A stretch of DNA of 64,000 nucleotides from Algoriphagus sp. Its GTDB lineage: Bacteria > Bacteroidota > Bacteroidia > Cytophagales > Cyclobacteriaceae. Location of the stretch: contig JAQSDM010000001.1 of NCBI GenBank assembly GCA_029945945.1, positions 229,986 through 293,985 on the forward strand, given 5' to 3'. The notes beneath the pieces are model-generated. The model was not told the origin of the DNA. It ran no database searches and saw only the letters and a list, made by a program, of their open reading frames with translations. The position numbers were made by a program, and so were the translations under genes. Below, piece by piece: positions 8,506-17,793 of the stretch (its first letter is position 1; the number at the start of each line of letters is the position of its first letter).

Positions 8506-11037
8506 TTAATCTGTTTTTTCCTCTGTTGATTCTGGTTCTTCGGGAGATTCAATTCCTGTTTCCGGAGTTTCTGCTGGTATTACCACCTCTTCTCTGGAAA
8601 TTTTTTCGACAGATGATATCGCATCATCTTCGTTCAATCGAATCAACCTTACTCCTTGTGTCGCTCTTCCCATTACCCTAAGCTCATCAATTGAGATCCG
8701 GATCGTGATTCCTGACTTGTTGATGATCATGAGATCATCGGTTTCTACTACCTCTTTGATTGCAACTAATGCACCTGTTTTTTCGGTGACATTCATCGCT
8801 TTCACCCCTTTTCCTCCACGATTCGTAATTCTGTATTCGTCAAGGTTTGAACGCTTTCCGTACCCCTTTTCAGAGACTACAAGCAGGGTTGCGTTCTCCT
8901 CTGAGGCACAAACCATGCCAATGACATAATCATTAGCATCTGTTAACTTAATTGCTTTTACTCCGGTCGCTGTTCTGCCCATTGGCCTTACTGCAGCCTC
9001 CGGGAAGTGGATGGCTCTGCCGGATTTGGCAGCAATCACAATATGGTGACTTCCGTTTGTCATGTCCACCTTTACAAGCTGATCATCCTCCCTGATATTC
9101 AAGGCGATAATGCCATTTGTTCTTGGTCTGGAGTATTGCTCAAGAGTTGTTTTTTTGATGATTCCCTGCTTGGTCACCATAATCAGGAAGTGATTATTGA
9201 TGTAATCAGGATCATTCAAATCATTTACCTGAATGATCGAACGGATTTTATCATCCTGTTCGATATTAATCAGATTTTGAATCGGTCGACCTTTTGAAGT
9301 TTTGGCTCCTTCAGGAATCGCATAGGTTTTCAGCCAGAAAAGTTTTCCTTTATCTGTGAAAATCAACAGGTAATTATGCGTGGAAGCTGTGAAAAGGTAT
9401 TCCGTAAAGTCATCCTCTTTGGTGCTTACACCGCGTGATCCTACTCCGCCTCTTCCTTGTGTTCTATATTCTGTCAAAGCAGTACGCTTCACATATCCCT
9501 GGTGGGAAACTGTGATCACCACTTCTTCATTTGGAATCATGTCCTCGTAACTGAAATCTTCTGCATTGTGCTCGATGGTAGTTCGGCGATCATCTGCATA
9601 CCGGTCTTTCATTTCTGTAAGCTCAGTTTTAATGATTTCCATTCTTTTCTCTTCGCTTGCCAGGATTTCTTTCAGCTCTTCGATCAAGGCCATTAATTCT
9701 TTGTATTCCTGAATGATCTTATCTCGCTCCATTCCGGTCAATCTCTGCAGTCTCATATCGAGGATCGCACGTGCCTGAATCTCACTCAATTCAAATCTCT
9801 CCATCAAACCGTTTCTGGCTGTTTCAGGATCTTGTGAACTTCTGATCAACGCAATCACCTCATCGAGGTGATCCAAAGCGATCAGATAACCCTGTAAAAT
9901 ATGAGCTCTCTTTTCCGCTTCTCTCAGTTCATATTCAGTTCGTCTTACGACTACCTCATGTCTGTGACTTACATAGTGAACGATCATATCCTTCAGATTC
10001 AGCGTATAAGGACGACCTTTTACCAAGGCTACGTTATTTACTGAGAAAGAAGTCTGAAGTCCTGTATGCTTGTAAAGATTGTTGAGTACAACACTTGAAA
10101 TCGCATCACGCTTCAATTCATAAACGATGCGCATACCCTGACGATCTGATTCGTCCCGGATTGCAGAAATACCATCTATTTTCTTTTCATTGATCAGCTG
10201 GGCGGTCTTTTCAACCATATTGGCCTTGTTGACCATGTAAGGGATTTCGGTGATGACAATCATCTCCTTAGTGCCGCCTTCTTTGATCTCTACTGCAGCT
10301 TTTCCACGCACGACCACTCGACCACGACCGGTTTCGAATGCAGCCTTTACGCCATTATAACCATAGATAATACCACCCGTTGGGAAATCAGGAGCAATGA
10401 TATGCTCCATCAATTCCGCGATAGTAATGTCTTTGTTTTCGATGTAAGCGATAATACCCGAAATGACCTCTCCCAAGTTATGGGGAGCCATATTGGTAGC
10501 CATACCTACGGCAATTCCGGAAGCTCCATTGAGAAGCAACGCTGGTACTTTTGCAGGAAGGACAACTGGTTCTTTTAAGGAATCATCGAAGTTGAACTGG
10601 AAATCAACTGTTTCTTTGTTGATGTCGATCAACAATTCTTCAGCAATTCTCCTAAGCCTTGCCTCAGTATATCGCATCGCAGCCGGATTGTCACCGTCGA
10701 TCGAACCAAAGTTACCCTGTCCGTCAACAAGCGGATACCTAAGGGACCAAGGCTGAGCCATACGAACCATCGTCTCGTAAACAGCAGAATCACCATGTGG
10801 GTGATATTTACCGAGTACCTCTCCAACGATTCTGGCTGATTTTTTATAAGGTTTGTTGTGTAAAACGCCCAGTTCCTGCATCCCGAAAAGGATCCTTCTG
10901 TGAACTGGCTTTAGTCCGTCTCGGACATCCGGAAGTGCTCTTGAAACAATGACCGACATCGAATAATCGATGTAAGCACCACGCATTTCCTCTTCAATGT
11001 TAATTGGTATGATGTTCTCGTTTTCTCCTTGAGCCAT
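8506..11037 (-). CDS. gyrA: DNA gyrase subunit A
   Basis: An 843-residue, full-length GyrA. With GyrB it forms the A2B2 enzyme that introduces negative supercoils using ATP. The catalytic tyrosine that links to DNA is Tyr123 in [10 protein letters not shown]. The quinolone-resistance region reads [19 protein letters not shown]: Ser84 is the unmutated drug-contact serine, and the second position is Glu88 rather than the Asp of E. coli. C-terminal beta-pinwheel repeats are visible (for example [20 protein letters not shown], where a GyrA-box-like QGRGGVG replaces the usual QRRGGKG). An acidic tail rich in Glu, Pro and Thr ends the protein. First gene of a two-gene operon with the TPR protein. 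Confidence 0.98.
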   Translation of the reverse strand: MAQGENENIIPINIEEEMRGAYIDYSMSVIVSRALPDVRDGLKPVHRRILFGMQELGVLHNKPYKKSARIVGEVLGKYHPHGDSAVYETMVRMAQPWSLRYPLVDGQGNFGSIDGDNPAAMRYTEARLRRIAEELLIDINKETVDFQFNFDDSLKEPVVLPAKVPALLLNGASGIAVGMATNMAPHNLGEVISGIIAYIENKDITIAELMEHIIAPDFPTGGIIYGYNGVKAAFETGRGRVVVRGKAAVEIKEGGTKEMIVITEIPYMVNKANMVEKTAQLINEKKIDGISAIRDESDRQGMRIVYELKRDAISSVVLNNLYKHTGLQTSFSVNNVALVKGRPYTLNLKDMIVHYVSHRHEVVVRRTEYELREAEKRAHILQGYLIALDHLDEVIALIRSSQDPETARNGLMERFELSEIQARAILDMRLQRLTGMERDKIIQEYKELMALIEELKEILASEEKRMEIIKTELTEMKDRYADDRRTTIEHNAEDFSYEDMIPNEEVVITVSHQGYVKRTALTEYRTQGRGGVGSRGVSTKEDDFTEYLFTASTHNYLLIFTDKGKLFWLKTYAIPEGAKTSKGRPIQNLINIEQDDKIRSIIQVNDLNDPDYINNHFLIMVTKQGIIKKTTLEQYSRPRTNGIIALNIREDDQLVKVDMTNGSHHIVIAAKSGRAIHFPEAAVRPMGRTATGVKAIKLTDANDYVIGMVCASEENATLLVVSEKGYGKRSNLDEYRITNRGGKGVKAMNVTEKTGALVAIKEVVETDDLMIINKSGITIRISIDELRVMGRATQGVRLIRLNEDDAISSVEKISREEVVIPAETPETGIESPEEPESTEEKTD

Positions 11038-11133
11038 ATTATGCTATTCCTGAGGGTCGATTAAGCCTGCAAGATAGTAAAAACGGAGCGGTTTTGAAAA
11101 AGGAATCCAAAGACCAAAAAGCAGTTTAGGAAC

Positions 11134-12117
11134 TTAATACCATTGGCCTATTTTCCTGTTTTGGAATTGGAAAATAGAACTTCCACGGTATTCGATTCCG
11201 TTGTGCATATGCTTCATCACAACTCCGCAGCCTTGGATTTTACATTTTTTAGTTCCAGGCAAAGTCATTGCCAATCCCATTTGAAGCGCATATACATTTT
11301 GATCCATATTTTGAAGTTCAGAAAAATCTGAAGCGGCAAAAGTGAATTTCCTGAATTCAGCGCCGCCTTTTACAAAAAACTTGGCATACTCGGAAAATTC
11401 CCGCTCGATCCTTAAGCCAAATCCGTAATACGGCTCATCAACCAAAGCCACCCGTGGATCAAAAGACTCTTTCAAATCCAACTGACCGTATTCTCCCTCA
11501 GCAATAAACCTCCAGGGATAATTTTGTTTCACTCTTTGACGGAGTTCAGACTGCATGTATAAGTTAGCAGAAGCATAATCTCTGTATTGCCATTTCAAAA
11601 ATTTTGCTCTTTTTCTGGCATCCCAAAGTACCAGCCCTACAGTTCCATACAGTTTACTGACCTGATAAGAACTCCCTTCGAAAGTAAATTGATGATCACC
11701 ACCTTCCAGCGGAGAAATACTCCCCCATTCCCTTCCATATCCACCTCCAATTGTAATTGTATTAAACAGGTTAATCCTAAGCCCTGCATTTAACGGAAAT
11801 GCCCAATCATTGCCCTTCATTTCCAAGGGAACACCGTCTTTCAGTTCCAGCTGATTTTCAAAATTCTTTACTTGATAAAAAGGATACAAAGAAGGTGTCT
11901 CTGAGTAAAATGGCATTTTTGTCTGGTGGTAAGCCGCCCCTCCGGAAATTTCCAAACTGAACATTTCCATTACGTTTCGGGCAACATTTCCTATTGCGGA
12001 TTCGCTTTTCGGATTCTTGGCTTTATCAGAAATACCGAAAATATCTTCCTCCTGTGCGTTGGAGACAGTAATGACTAAGAAAAAGAATATTGGAAGAAGG
12101 AGTTTTTTGAATTTCAT
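11134..12117 (-). CDS. Outer-membrane beta-barrel protein, function unknown
   Basis: 327 residues with a signal peptide (MKFKKLLLPIFFFLVITVSN, cleavage near AQEED). The remainder alternates aromatic and hydrophobic residues with polar ones, and repeated turns end in Gly or Asp (for example GLRINLFNTITIGGGYGREW, YYGFGLRIEREFSEYAKFFV), as in barrels of 10-14 strands. Near the C-terminus TKKCKIQGCGVVMKHMHNGI contains two close cysteines and a conserved-looking VMKHMHNG stretch. No enzymatic motif or named family is recognised. It lies downstream of the 12224-12715 gene but is separated from it by that gene's terminator, so it is probably transcribed alone. Confidence 0.7.
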   Translation of the reverse strand: MKFKKLLLPIFFFLVITVSNAQEEDIFGISDKAKNPKSESAIGNVARNVMEMFSLEISGGAAYHQTKMPFYSETPSLYPFYQVKNFENQLELKDGVPLEMKGNDWAFPLNAGLRINLFNTITIGGGYGREWGSISPLEGGDHQFTFEGSSYQVSKLYGTVGLVLWDARKRAKFLKWQYRDYASANLYMQSELRQRVKQNYPWRFIAEGEYGQLDLKESFDPRVALVDEPYYGFGLRIEREFSEYAKFFVKGGAEFRKFTFAASDFSELQNMDQNVYALQMGLAMTLPGTKKCKIQGCGVVMKHMHNGIEYRGSSIFQFQNRKIGQWY

Positions 12118-12163
12118 ACTTTGGTAAACGACGACCTTTGATTGAAAGTGTGAAATTATAAAA

Positions 12164-12187
12164 AAAGCCTCCGGATTTGGAGGCTTT
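12164..12187 (-). terminator. Terminator after the 163-residue exported protein gene
   Basis: Arms AAAGCCTCC and GGAGGCTTT with a 6-base loop; on the minus strand the stem is followed by a run of T residues. Confidence 0.85.
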
Positions 12188-12223
12188 ATTTGCTCAATTC
12201 AAAATATGTAACTCTGGAGGGGT

Positions 12224-12715
12224 TTAATTTCCGGCTCCGTCATCTTTGACTTTCAGGACATTGATCAGGCTGTCCATTTTTTCTTTGGCAGCAGGATCCT
12301 CTTTAATAGCTTTATTTACCTTGTTGTATGTTGCAATTCCGAGGATTGTATCATTTTTGATTAAGCCAGTTTTATACTCTACCACGACCTGTTTCATAGA
12401 AGTCATGAAGTCGATGATTCCCTGATATGCTACTTTTTCTTCAGGAGTCACATTGATCGCAGCCATTTTGGCCTCATCCCCCCAAGCTGCTTTGATTTCA
12501 TTGTAGCGAACTCCACCACCAAGCACCGCATTATTGGTAATCATATCGACAAGCTCTTTGTTTTTGCCTTCCACAAAGTCTGATGTCATGACTTCCACTT
12601 TAGCGAATTTTGTCATTTCCTCCTCAGTGACTGCTTCTTGAACAGCCACTTCCTGTGCGTAGGCTGAGAGTCCAAGGAACGCGAATAGCGCTCCAAATAA
12701 GATTATTTTTTTCAT
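12224..12715 (-). CDS. Small exported helical protein, function unknown
   Basis: 163 residues with a textbook signal peptide (MKKIILFGALFAFLGLSAYA followed by QEVAVQ). The mature part is acidic and helical (TEEEMTKFAKVEVMTSDFVE, ITNNAVLGGGVRYNEIKAAW) and lacks cysteines. There is some resemblance in layout to small periplasmic DUF4168-type proteins, but I cannot support a family call. It stands between rpe (117 bases upstream) and the barrel gene, with its own terminator at 12164-12187. Confidence 0.7.
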   Translation of the reverse strand: MKKIILFGALFAFLGLSAYAQEVAVQEAVTEEEMTKFAKVEVMTSDFVEGKNKELVDMITNNAVLGGGVRYNEIKAAWGDEAKMAAINVTPEEKVAYQGIIDFMTSMKQVVVEYKTGLIKNDTILGIATYNKVNKAIKEDPAAKEKMDSLINVLKVKDDGAGN

Positions 12716-12842
12716 GGTTGATTTAGTTTTAGGTTATACTCTAAGGGTCAATAAAGAACCCTAAAATCTAAAAACCAAGAAAAAAATGTTCATTTAAGGT
12801 ATTTTATGATAAGTGGTAGCGATCAAAAAAAATCAGAAAGCC

Positions 12843-13499
12843 TTAATTATGAATAGCTTTCAATTCCTGAATCGTTGCAATCGGATTGGCAGAACTGAAA
12901 ACAAAACTTCCGGCTACCAATACATCTGCGCCAGCAGCCATCAGCTTTGGAGCATTCTGAAGATTCACTCCCCCATCAATTTCAATCAGGGTTTTTGCTC
13001 CTTTGGAAAGGATCAGATCTTTCAATCTGGAAACTTTATCGTAGGTGTTTTCAATGAATTTTTGTCCTCCAAAACCTGGATTGACCGACATCACACAGAC
13101 CAAATCGATATCCTGAATAACATCTGCCAGTAGATTAATGGAAGTGTGAGGATTTATCGCGACACCGGCTTTTGCTCCAAAATTACGGATCGCCTGAAGG
13201 GATCGGTGAAGATGATTGCATGCTTCGTAATGAACTGAAATGATCTCAGCTCCTGCGTTTCTGAAAGCCTGCAAGTAATTATCCGGATTGACGATCATCA
13301 GATGGACATCCAATGGTTTTGTCGCATGCTTGTGAATCGCCTCTGTAACCGGTATCCCAAAAGAAATATTCGGAACAAAAACCCCGTCCATTATATCCAC
13401 GTGGATGAAATCTGCTTTTGACGCATTGAGCATTTCAACTTCTTTCTGAAGGTTGGCAAAGTCAGCTGCGAGGATGGAGGGAGCGATTTGTATGGACAT
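12843..13499 (-). CDS. rpe: Ribulose-phosphate 3-epimerase
   Basis: 218 residues from the ATG at 13499; an open stretch of nine codons upstream is not needed because MSIQIAPSILAADFANLQKE is the usual N-terminus. The enzyme interconverts D-ribulose-5-phosphate and D-xylulose-5-phosphate in the pentose phosphate pathway as a metal-dependent TIM barrel. Visible signatures are FIHVDIMDGVFVPNISFG, with the catalytic Asp and metal ligand, then DVHLMIVNPDNYL, VMSVNPGFGGQKFI and the second Asp in IEIDGGVNLQNAP, and the phosphate-binding VAGSFVFSS near the C-terminus. The xylose operon at 49.7-54.3 kb produces the same intermediate, xylulose-5-phosphate. Confidence 0.97.
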   Translation of the reverse strand: MSIQIAPSILAADFANLQKEVEMLNASKADFIHVDIMDGVFVPNISFGIPVTEAIHKHATKPLDVHLMIVNPDNYLQAFRNAGAEIISVHYEACNHLHRSLQAIRNFGAKAGVAINPHTSINLLADVIQDIDLVCVMSVNPGFGGQKFIENTYDKVSRLKDLILSKGAKTLIEIDGGVNLQNAPKLMAAGADVLVAGSFVFSSANPIATIQELKAIHN

Positions 13500-13553
13500 G
13501 GGGGCTTGTAAATTCATGCAAAGCAAATAAAATTTTGCTCAGCCCCCAAATTC

Positions 13554-15218
13554 TTATTGCCTGAAAAGTTTAGCCCGCTTGATCAACTGCCCATCCACCA
13601 TTTGAACGATGTAGAATCCTGGCCTCACACTTTGAAGTGAAATTCTGAAAGGTTCTTTAACTGAATTTCGAATCAAACCGACTTCCTGGACAATTTTCCC
13701 GCTCTTATCGATCAGGGTAAATTCCGCCGTCAATCCTGAACCAAAATGAATTGAAAGCTCCTCCGTTGCAATCGGATTTGGATAGACTTTCCATGAAATC
13801 GATTCAGGAGTTCCTTCCACAGACAAGATTTCTCCATAGTAGGCATCAAAGAAATTTGGAATTCCATATCCAATCAGATTATCAGGCTTGTCTGCTTGTG
13901 ATCCGCTTCTGAGCAGATTCAATATCAATTGATCTTTTGTCCATTCCGGTCTTCCTTCCCAGAGTCCTGCGGCTAAAGCTGAAATTTGTGGAGCAGAAAA
14001 AGATGTTCCGTTGGAAAAGCCAACTGTACCATTTGACCTGATCAGAGCCGTTCCATTACCCATCGCCGCCAAGTCAGGCTTGATTCTCCCATCCCCTGTC
14101 GGACCACGTGAACTAAAACCTGAAACGGTCAGATCTTTATTGACTGAGCCTATAGCCAAAATTCCTTTAGCATCTGCAGGAGCTACCAAACTGGAAACAC
14201 CCGCCCCATAATTTCCGGCGCTATTTACCACCAAAATTCCTTTTTTCGCAGCGAATGTGGCTCCTTTGGTGATGGTGGTTTTTTCACCATTTAGATCTGC
14301 CACAGTATAATTCATCGTAGGATCATCAAAATCCCAATATCCCACAGAACTACTGATAATATCAACTCCCAAACTGTCTGAGTACTCCGCTCCGCGCACC
14401 CAATTGTATTCTTCCACCCAATATTCCGTCGCCACTTCTTCCGTCATGACCAGGATATAATTAGCATCAGGTGCACCCGAGAGCATTTTTCCGGGCTCAT
14501 TCGAAGCGATCAAAGACAGTACATTGGTACCATGCTGATTGTCCGTGTACACATCGGTATTCCAGGGTCTGACGAAATCTCTGGTCGATACAATTTGTTT
14601 GTTGGTTTGCAAATGAAGGAGTGGTGAAGCTGTATTTGCTCCGGGAAAACCAGCATCAAAAACCGCAATCGTAATTCCCTTTCCTCTAAAACCTTCCTCG
14701 TGCATTTCAGGAATTCCAATCAGCTGATTTTGAAAATCGTAGGTGTTTTCATTCAATTGTAAGTCCCGGCTGGAAACTTGTTCCTCCTTGCGTTTTTTAG
14801 GCTCCTTTGGCGCATTAGTACGGTTGTTCAGCCTTAAGTTTGGGTTGTCCAGATATCCGATTCCTACCAATTCGACTTTTGCTACAAATGGAAGGGCTTT
14901 GATCTCGTTAGCTTTTGCCTGGGTTGTCACCAGAACAGCTGCGTTTAGCCATTTGCTTTCGTAGAGCAGATAATCAGCTTTTACTTTCACAGCATCCACG
15001 TATTTTTTAGAGACAGGCAAGTCGGTACTATCTGCCTGAATACCTTCTCTTGTTCTTCTGTCTATTGCCTTTTGGGTTAAAAACTCCTGAGGTTTGGTCA
15101 AAGAAAAAGTGGTCTGCGGTTTATACTTGAAATAAACCGCATACCGATCCTGCGCAGAAACGCTGCCAATTAAACCTGTCAACAGTACAAAAACTGCTAA
15201 AAACTTATTGCTTACCAT
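13554..15218 (-). CDS. S8 (subtilase) serine protease with type IX secretion C-terminal domain
   Basis: 554 residues from ATG 15218 (a TTG two codons earlier is less likely). A signal peptide (FLAVFVLLTGLIGSVSAQ) is followed by an inhibitor-like prodomain and a subtilisin domain with catalytic Asp188 (IAVFDAGFPG), His229 (DNQHGTNVLSLIAS) and Ser406 (NGTSFSAPQISALAAG), plus the oxyanion Asn in VVNSAGNYG. The last 75 residues (SWKVYPNPIATEELSIHF to the basic end IKRAKLFRQ) form a Por-type sorting domain, so the protease is expected to cross the outer membrane by the type IX system and be released or anchored at the surface. Its start overlaps the end of the upstream lipoprotein gene by 14 bases, indicating coupled expression. 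Confidence 0.93.
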   Translation of the reverse strand: MVSNKFLAVFVLLTGLIGSVSAQDRYAVYFKYKPQTTFSLTKPQEFLTQKAIDRRTREGIQADSTDLPVSKKYVDAVKVKADYLLYESKWLNAAVLVTTQAKANEIKALPFVAKVELVGIGYLDNPNLRLNNRTNAPKEPKKRKEEQVSSRDLQLNENTYDFQNQLIGIPEMHEEGFRGKGITIAVFDAGFPGANTASPLLHLQTNKQIVSTRDFVRPWNTDVYTDNQHGTNVLSLIASNEPGKMLSGAPDANYILVMTEEVATEYWVEEYNWVRGAEYSDSLGVDIISSSVGYWDFDDPTMNYTVADLNGEKTTITKGATFAAKKGILVVNSAGNYGAGVSSLVAPADAKGILAIGSVNKDLTVSGFSSRGPTGDGRIKPDLAAMGNGTALIRSNGTVGFSNGTSFSAPQISALAAGLWEGRPEWTKDQLILNLLRSGSQADKPDNLIGYGIPNFFDAYYGEILSVEGTPESISWKVYPNPIATEELSIHFGSGLTAEFTLIDKSGKIVQEVGLIRNSVKEPFRISLQSVRPGFYIVQMVDGQLIKRAKLFRQ

Positions 15219-15894
15219 AATCAACCAACTTCATATGAACTTTACTTCCTCCATCAATTAATTGTTCTCCCAGACAGTCATTTCTGGAACAATAAGTCAA
15301 TATCTCGTCATACTTTTCGATCATCCCGACTCCCTTTTCAAAAACCTCATATCGATTATCTCTGTAGGTAATTTTATCGTCCGATTCTTCCTGATAGACT
15401 CGTATTACATTTTCAAAACCTGAAGCTCCCTGAGCACTGATACCGACAGAGTCAATCTCAAACTCGTCCTCATTCTGATTGCGGTAGATATTTCCATCCC
15501 AGATTTTACCCAGTTCCGGAGGAAAAACCAAATTGACGAGAGTTTGATTTTCAATTGTCCTCAAAAGTCTGAAATCTCTACGCAAAAGGGTGTATTCAAA
15601 CTGAGTTGTCCAGTTTGTTCTGTCTGTGGATTTGGCGCGGGTGATGACAAAAACCTGCTCTTTTTCCTCATTCAGGTAAAAAGTTCTGACTAAGTCGCGA
15701 TAAAAAAATTGCTCGTCCTCTGAATCATTTTCTCCAAAATAGGTAGTCTGATCCACTTCATAAATCCAAAAAAGGCCTATTTCCAGAGGCTGATAGTCAA
15801 ACCCAAAATCAGTTGGGACTTCTTCTACCTTAGTTTCGCAGGAGGCTAAAATCAGAAGAATCATTAAACACCAAACCGGTAAAATTGCTCTCAT
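15205..15894 (-). CDS. Lipoprotein of unknown function
   Basis: 229 residues from ATG 15894, chosen because MRAILPVWCLMILLILASCE is an ideal lipoprotein signal with lipobox LASC; the frame stays open 29 codons upstream but without signal-like content. The mature part (YQPLEIGLFWIYEVDQTTYF and so on) is beta-rich with many charged residues, and IDSVGISAQGASGFENVIRV lies in the second half. No family is recognised with confidence. Two cysteines near the C-terminus (TYCSRNDCLGEQ) may form a disulphide. It is cotranscribed with the overlapping subtilase downstream, so the pair may act together at the cell surface. Confidence 0.8.
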   Translation of the reverse strand: MRAILPVWCLMILLILASCETKVEEVPTDFGFDYQPLEIGLFWIYEVDQTTYFGENDSEDEQFFYRDLVRTFYLNEEKEQVFVITRAKSTDRTNWTTQFEYTLLRRDFRLLRTIENQTLVNLVFPPELGKIWDGNIYRNQNEDEFEIDSVGISAQGASGFENVIRVYQEESDDKITYRDNRYEVFEKGVGMIEKYDEILTYCSRNDCLGEQLIDGGSKVHMKLVDYGKQ

Positions 15895-16023
15895 AGATGG
15901 AATTTGATGACTAAAAATACATGGAAATTCTAAATAATGACCAAGTTTGAAAAGGAGCTTTCCCGAAATTGATTTCACCAAGCCAATCTTCGTGATTAAC
16001 TTGCGGCCTAATTTACCAACCTA

Positions 16024-16644
16024 ATGGCCTTAAAAACTTTTGTGAAAATTGGCGGAATCACCAATTTGAGCGATGCAAGATATTGTTCAGGGATGTATGT
16101 AAATCTCCTCGGCTTTTCAGTCGAGCAGGCTTCTGATAAGTACGTTTCACCAGCACAGTTTTCAGAAATCACCGGTTGGCTTTCCGGACTTGAATTTGTT
16201 GGAGAATTTCAGGATGCAAATGCGGAACAAGTCCTGGAAATTCTCAAAAACTATCCGGCAATTTCCTGGGCAGAGCATCAGGATCTTGACACCCTGATTG
16301 AGCTAAAAGATTCAGGCATTTCCCTGATTTATAAAGCAGATTTGGAAGCAGTCAGAGACCTTGAATATCAAGTGGGAACAACCCTTTCCGAAACCGGAAT
16401 TATTTTACACCTCACTTCAGACAATGAAATATTAAAAGCTGAAGATCTGGAAGTTATAAACCTTCTTTCTGAGAGATGTGAGATTATTCTGGGGGCCGGA
16501 CTTTCATCAGAAAATGTTCTCGATCTCCTCGCTGATCACACGCTGAAAGGCATCGCTCTTACCGGAGGTACAGAAATCAAACCGGGACTGAAAGACTTCG
16601 ACGAACTGGCAGATATCCTCGAAAAACTCGAAATAGAAGAGTGA
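16024..16644 (+). CDS. TrpF-like (phosphoribosylanthranilate isomerase fold) protein lacking catalytic residues
   Basis: 206 residues with TrpF landmarks in order: N-terminal VKIGGITNLSDARYCSGM, SDKYVSPAQFSEI, the phosphate-binding ILGAGLSSENVLDLL, and the C-terminal GGTEIKPGLKDFDELADILE. In true TrpF the first motif is KICGIT, with a catalytic Cys; here it is Gly10. The catalytic Asp strand (LLLD) reads IILHL, with His129 in its place, and the following GGTG loop is missing. The phosphate sites are kept, so it may still bind a phosphorylated sugar, but normal isomerase chemistry is unlikely. No other tryptophan gene is nearby, and the gene is monocistronic with a terminator at 16644-16673. 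A divergent, repurposed paralogue is the best reading. Confidence 0.8.
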   Translation: MALKTFVKIGGITNLSDARYCSGMYVNLLGFSVEQASDKYVSPAQFSEITGWLSGLEFVGEFQDANAEQVLEILKNYPAISWAEHQDLDTLIELKDSGISLIYKADLEAVRDLEYQVGTTLSETGIILHLTSDNEILKAEDLEVINLLSERCEIILGAGLSSENVLDLLADHTLKGIALTGGTEIKPGLKDFDELADILEKLEIEE

Positions 16645-16673
16645 AAAAAAACCCGGCCTAAACCGGGTTTTTT
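16644..16673 (+). terminator. Terminator after the TrpF-like gene
   Basis: Stem AACCCGG / CCGGGTT with flanking A-run and T-run (TTTTTT). The symmetric A and T tracts let it work in both directions. Confidence 0.85.
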
Positions 16674-16742
16674 GTTAAAATGATTTTCATCTATCTAACC
16701 CTAACTCAAGGTAATTAAGGCCTGAAGTTCAGGGGTAGGAGC

Positions 16743-16776
16743 TATCGACCGTGGTCTGTGGTCGATTTCAATTATC
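16743..16776. repeat. Degenerate 'TGTGGAC' heptamer repeat, short copy
   Basis: CGACCGTGGTCTGTGGTCGA, between the TrpF-like terminator and the aldo/keto reductase stop, is made of variants of the heptamer TGTGGAC / CGTGGTC that fill longer tracts at 19.6, 21.1 and 22.6-22.8 kb. Confidence 0.5.
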
Positions 16777-17725
16777 AACTATCCCAAAGATCAGAAAGCT
16801 TGTATGGGCTGTATGTCGGCGTGAAAAATGACCCGTCCACGTACCGATGTTTGATTCCGATGTTTTTCAAATCCTCCATGTCCTGAGCGTCCAACTGAAC
16901 ATCCTTGGCCTGCAGGTTTTGGATGATTCTTTCCTGGTGAACTGACTTAGGAATCACCGCGATATCTCTTGCAACAGACCAGGCAATCAAAACCTGACCG
17001 ATGGTGGCTTGGTGCTTTTCAGCAATTTTTGCAACAACAGGATTTTCCAAAAGCTTCGGATCGTCTTTGTGCTTTTCCGCTCGGGAATCCGGCGAACCCA
17101 AAGGAGAATAAGCGGTAACCAGAATTCCATTTTTCTTGCAGAATTCCACCAATTCTTCCTGCGGAAGGAATGGATGCAATTCTATTTGATTCATTTCCGG
17201 ACCTTGACCACCGACTGCCATGATTTCTTTAAGCTTTGCCTGATTGAAATTGGAAACGCCAATATGCTTGGTCAATCCCAATGCTTTCATTTCCTGCATT
17301 GCTTCCCAGGTCTGAGACAAAGGCACGTCCTGATAGGTGTAAAATTCCTCTCTGTTTTTTGCAAAACCAACTCCCTGCTTGAAAGCAATTGGCCAGTGGA
17401 TCAGATACAGATCCAGGTAATCCAATCTCAAATCACTTAACGTTTTCTCTAAAGCCACATGGACATCTTCGTGTCTGTGGGAATTATTCCAAAGCTTGGA
17501 AGTGACAAAAATATCCTCTCGCTTCACAAGTCCTGCTGCCAATGCGTCAGCAATCCCTTGGCCTACTTCTCTTTCGTTTTGATAAATAGCTGCGCAATCG
17601 ATATGGCGATATCCAGCCTCAATGGCCCAAAAAACAGCTTTCCTTACTTGTCCCGGCTCACTTTTCCATGTGCCTAAGCCTATGATTGGAAGCAAATCTC
17701 CGTTTTTAAAACTTAAGTTTTTCAT
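16775..17725 (-). CDS. Aldo/keto reductase
   Basis: 316 residues, the normal length for the family, which reduces aldehydes or ketones with NADPH on a TIM barrel. The catalytic tetrad is visible: Asp and Tyr in YRHIDCAAIYQNEREVG, Lys in DIFVTSKLWNNSHR, and His in YLDLYLIHWPIAFKQ. The cofactor signature IPKSVHQERIIQNLQAKD is near the C-terminus. No signal peptide, so cytoplasmic. The substrate is not predictable. It is downstream of the SDR gene at 17794 with 68 bases between and may be cotranscribed with it. Confidence 0.95.
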   Translation of the reverse strand: MKNLSFKNGDLLPIIGLGTWKSEPGQVRKAVFWAIEAGYRHIDCAAIYQNEREVGQGIADALAAGLVKREDIFVTSKLWNNSHRHEDVHVALEKTLSDLRLDYLDLYLIHWPIAFKQGVGFAKNREEFYTYQDVPLSQTWEAMQEMKALGLTKHIGVSNFNQAKLKEIMAVGGQGPEMNQIELHPFLPQEELVEFCKKNGILVTAYSPLGSPDSRAEKHKDDPKLLENPVVAKIAEKHQATIGQVLIAWSVARDIAVIPKSVHQERIIQNLQAKDVQLDAQDMEDLKNIGIKHRYVDGSFFTPTYSPYKLSDLWDS

Positions 17726-17793
17726 AATATATTCAGGTCAATATCCTCTTTTTTAAAATTAATTCAGGTTGCAATACATCAAATTCCCTTCCA

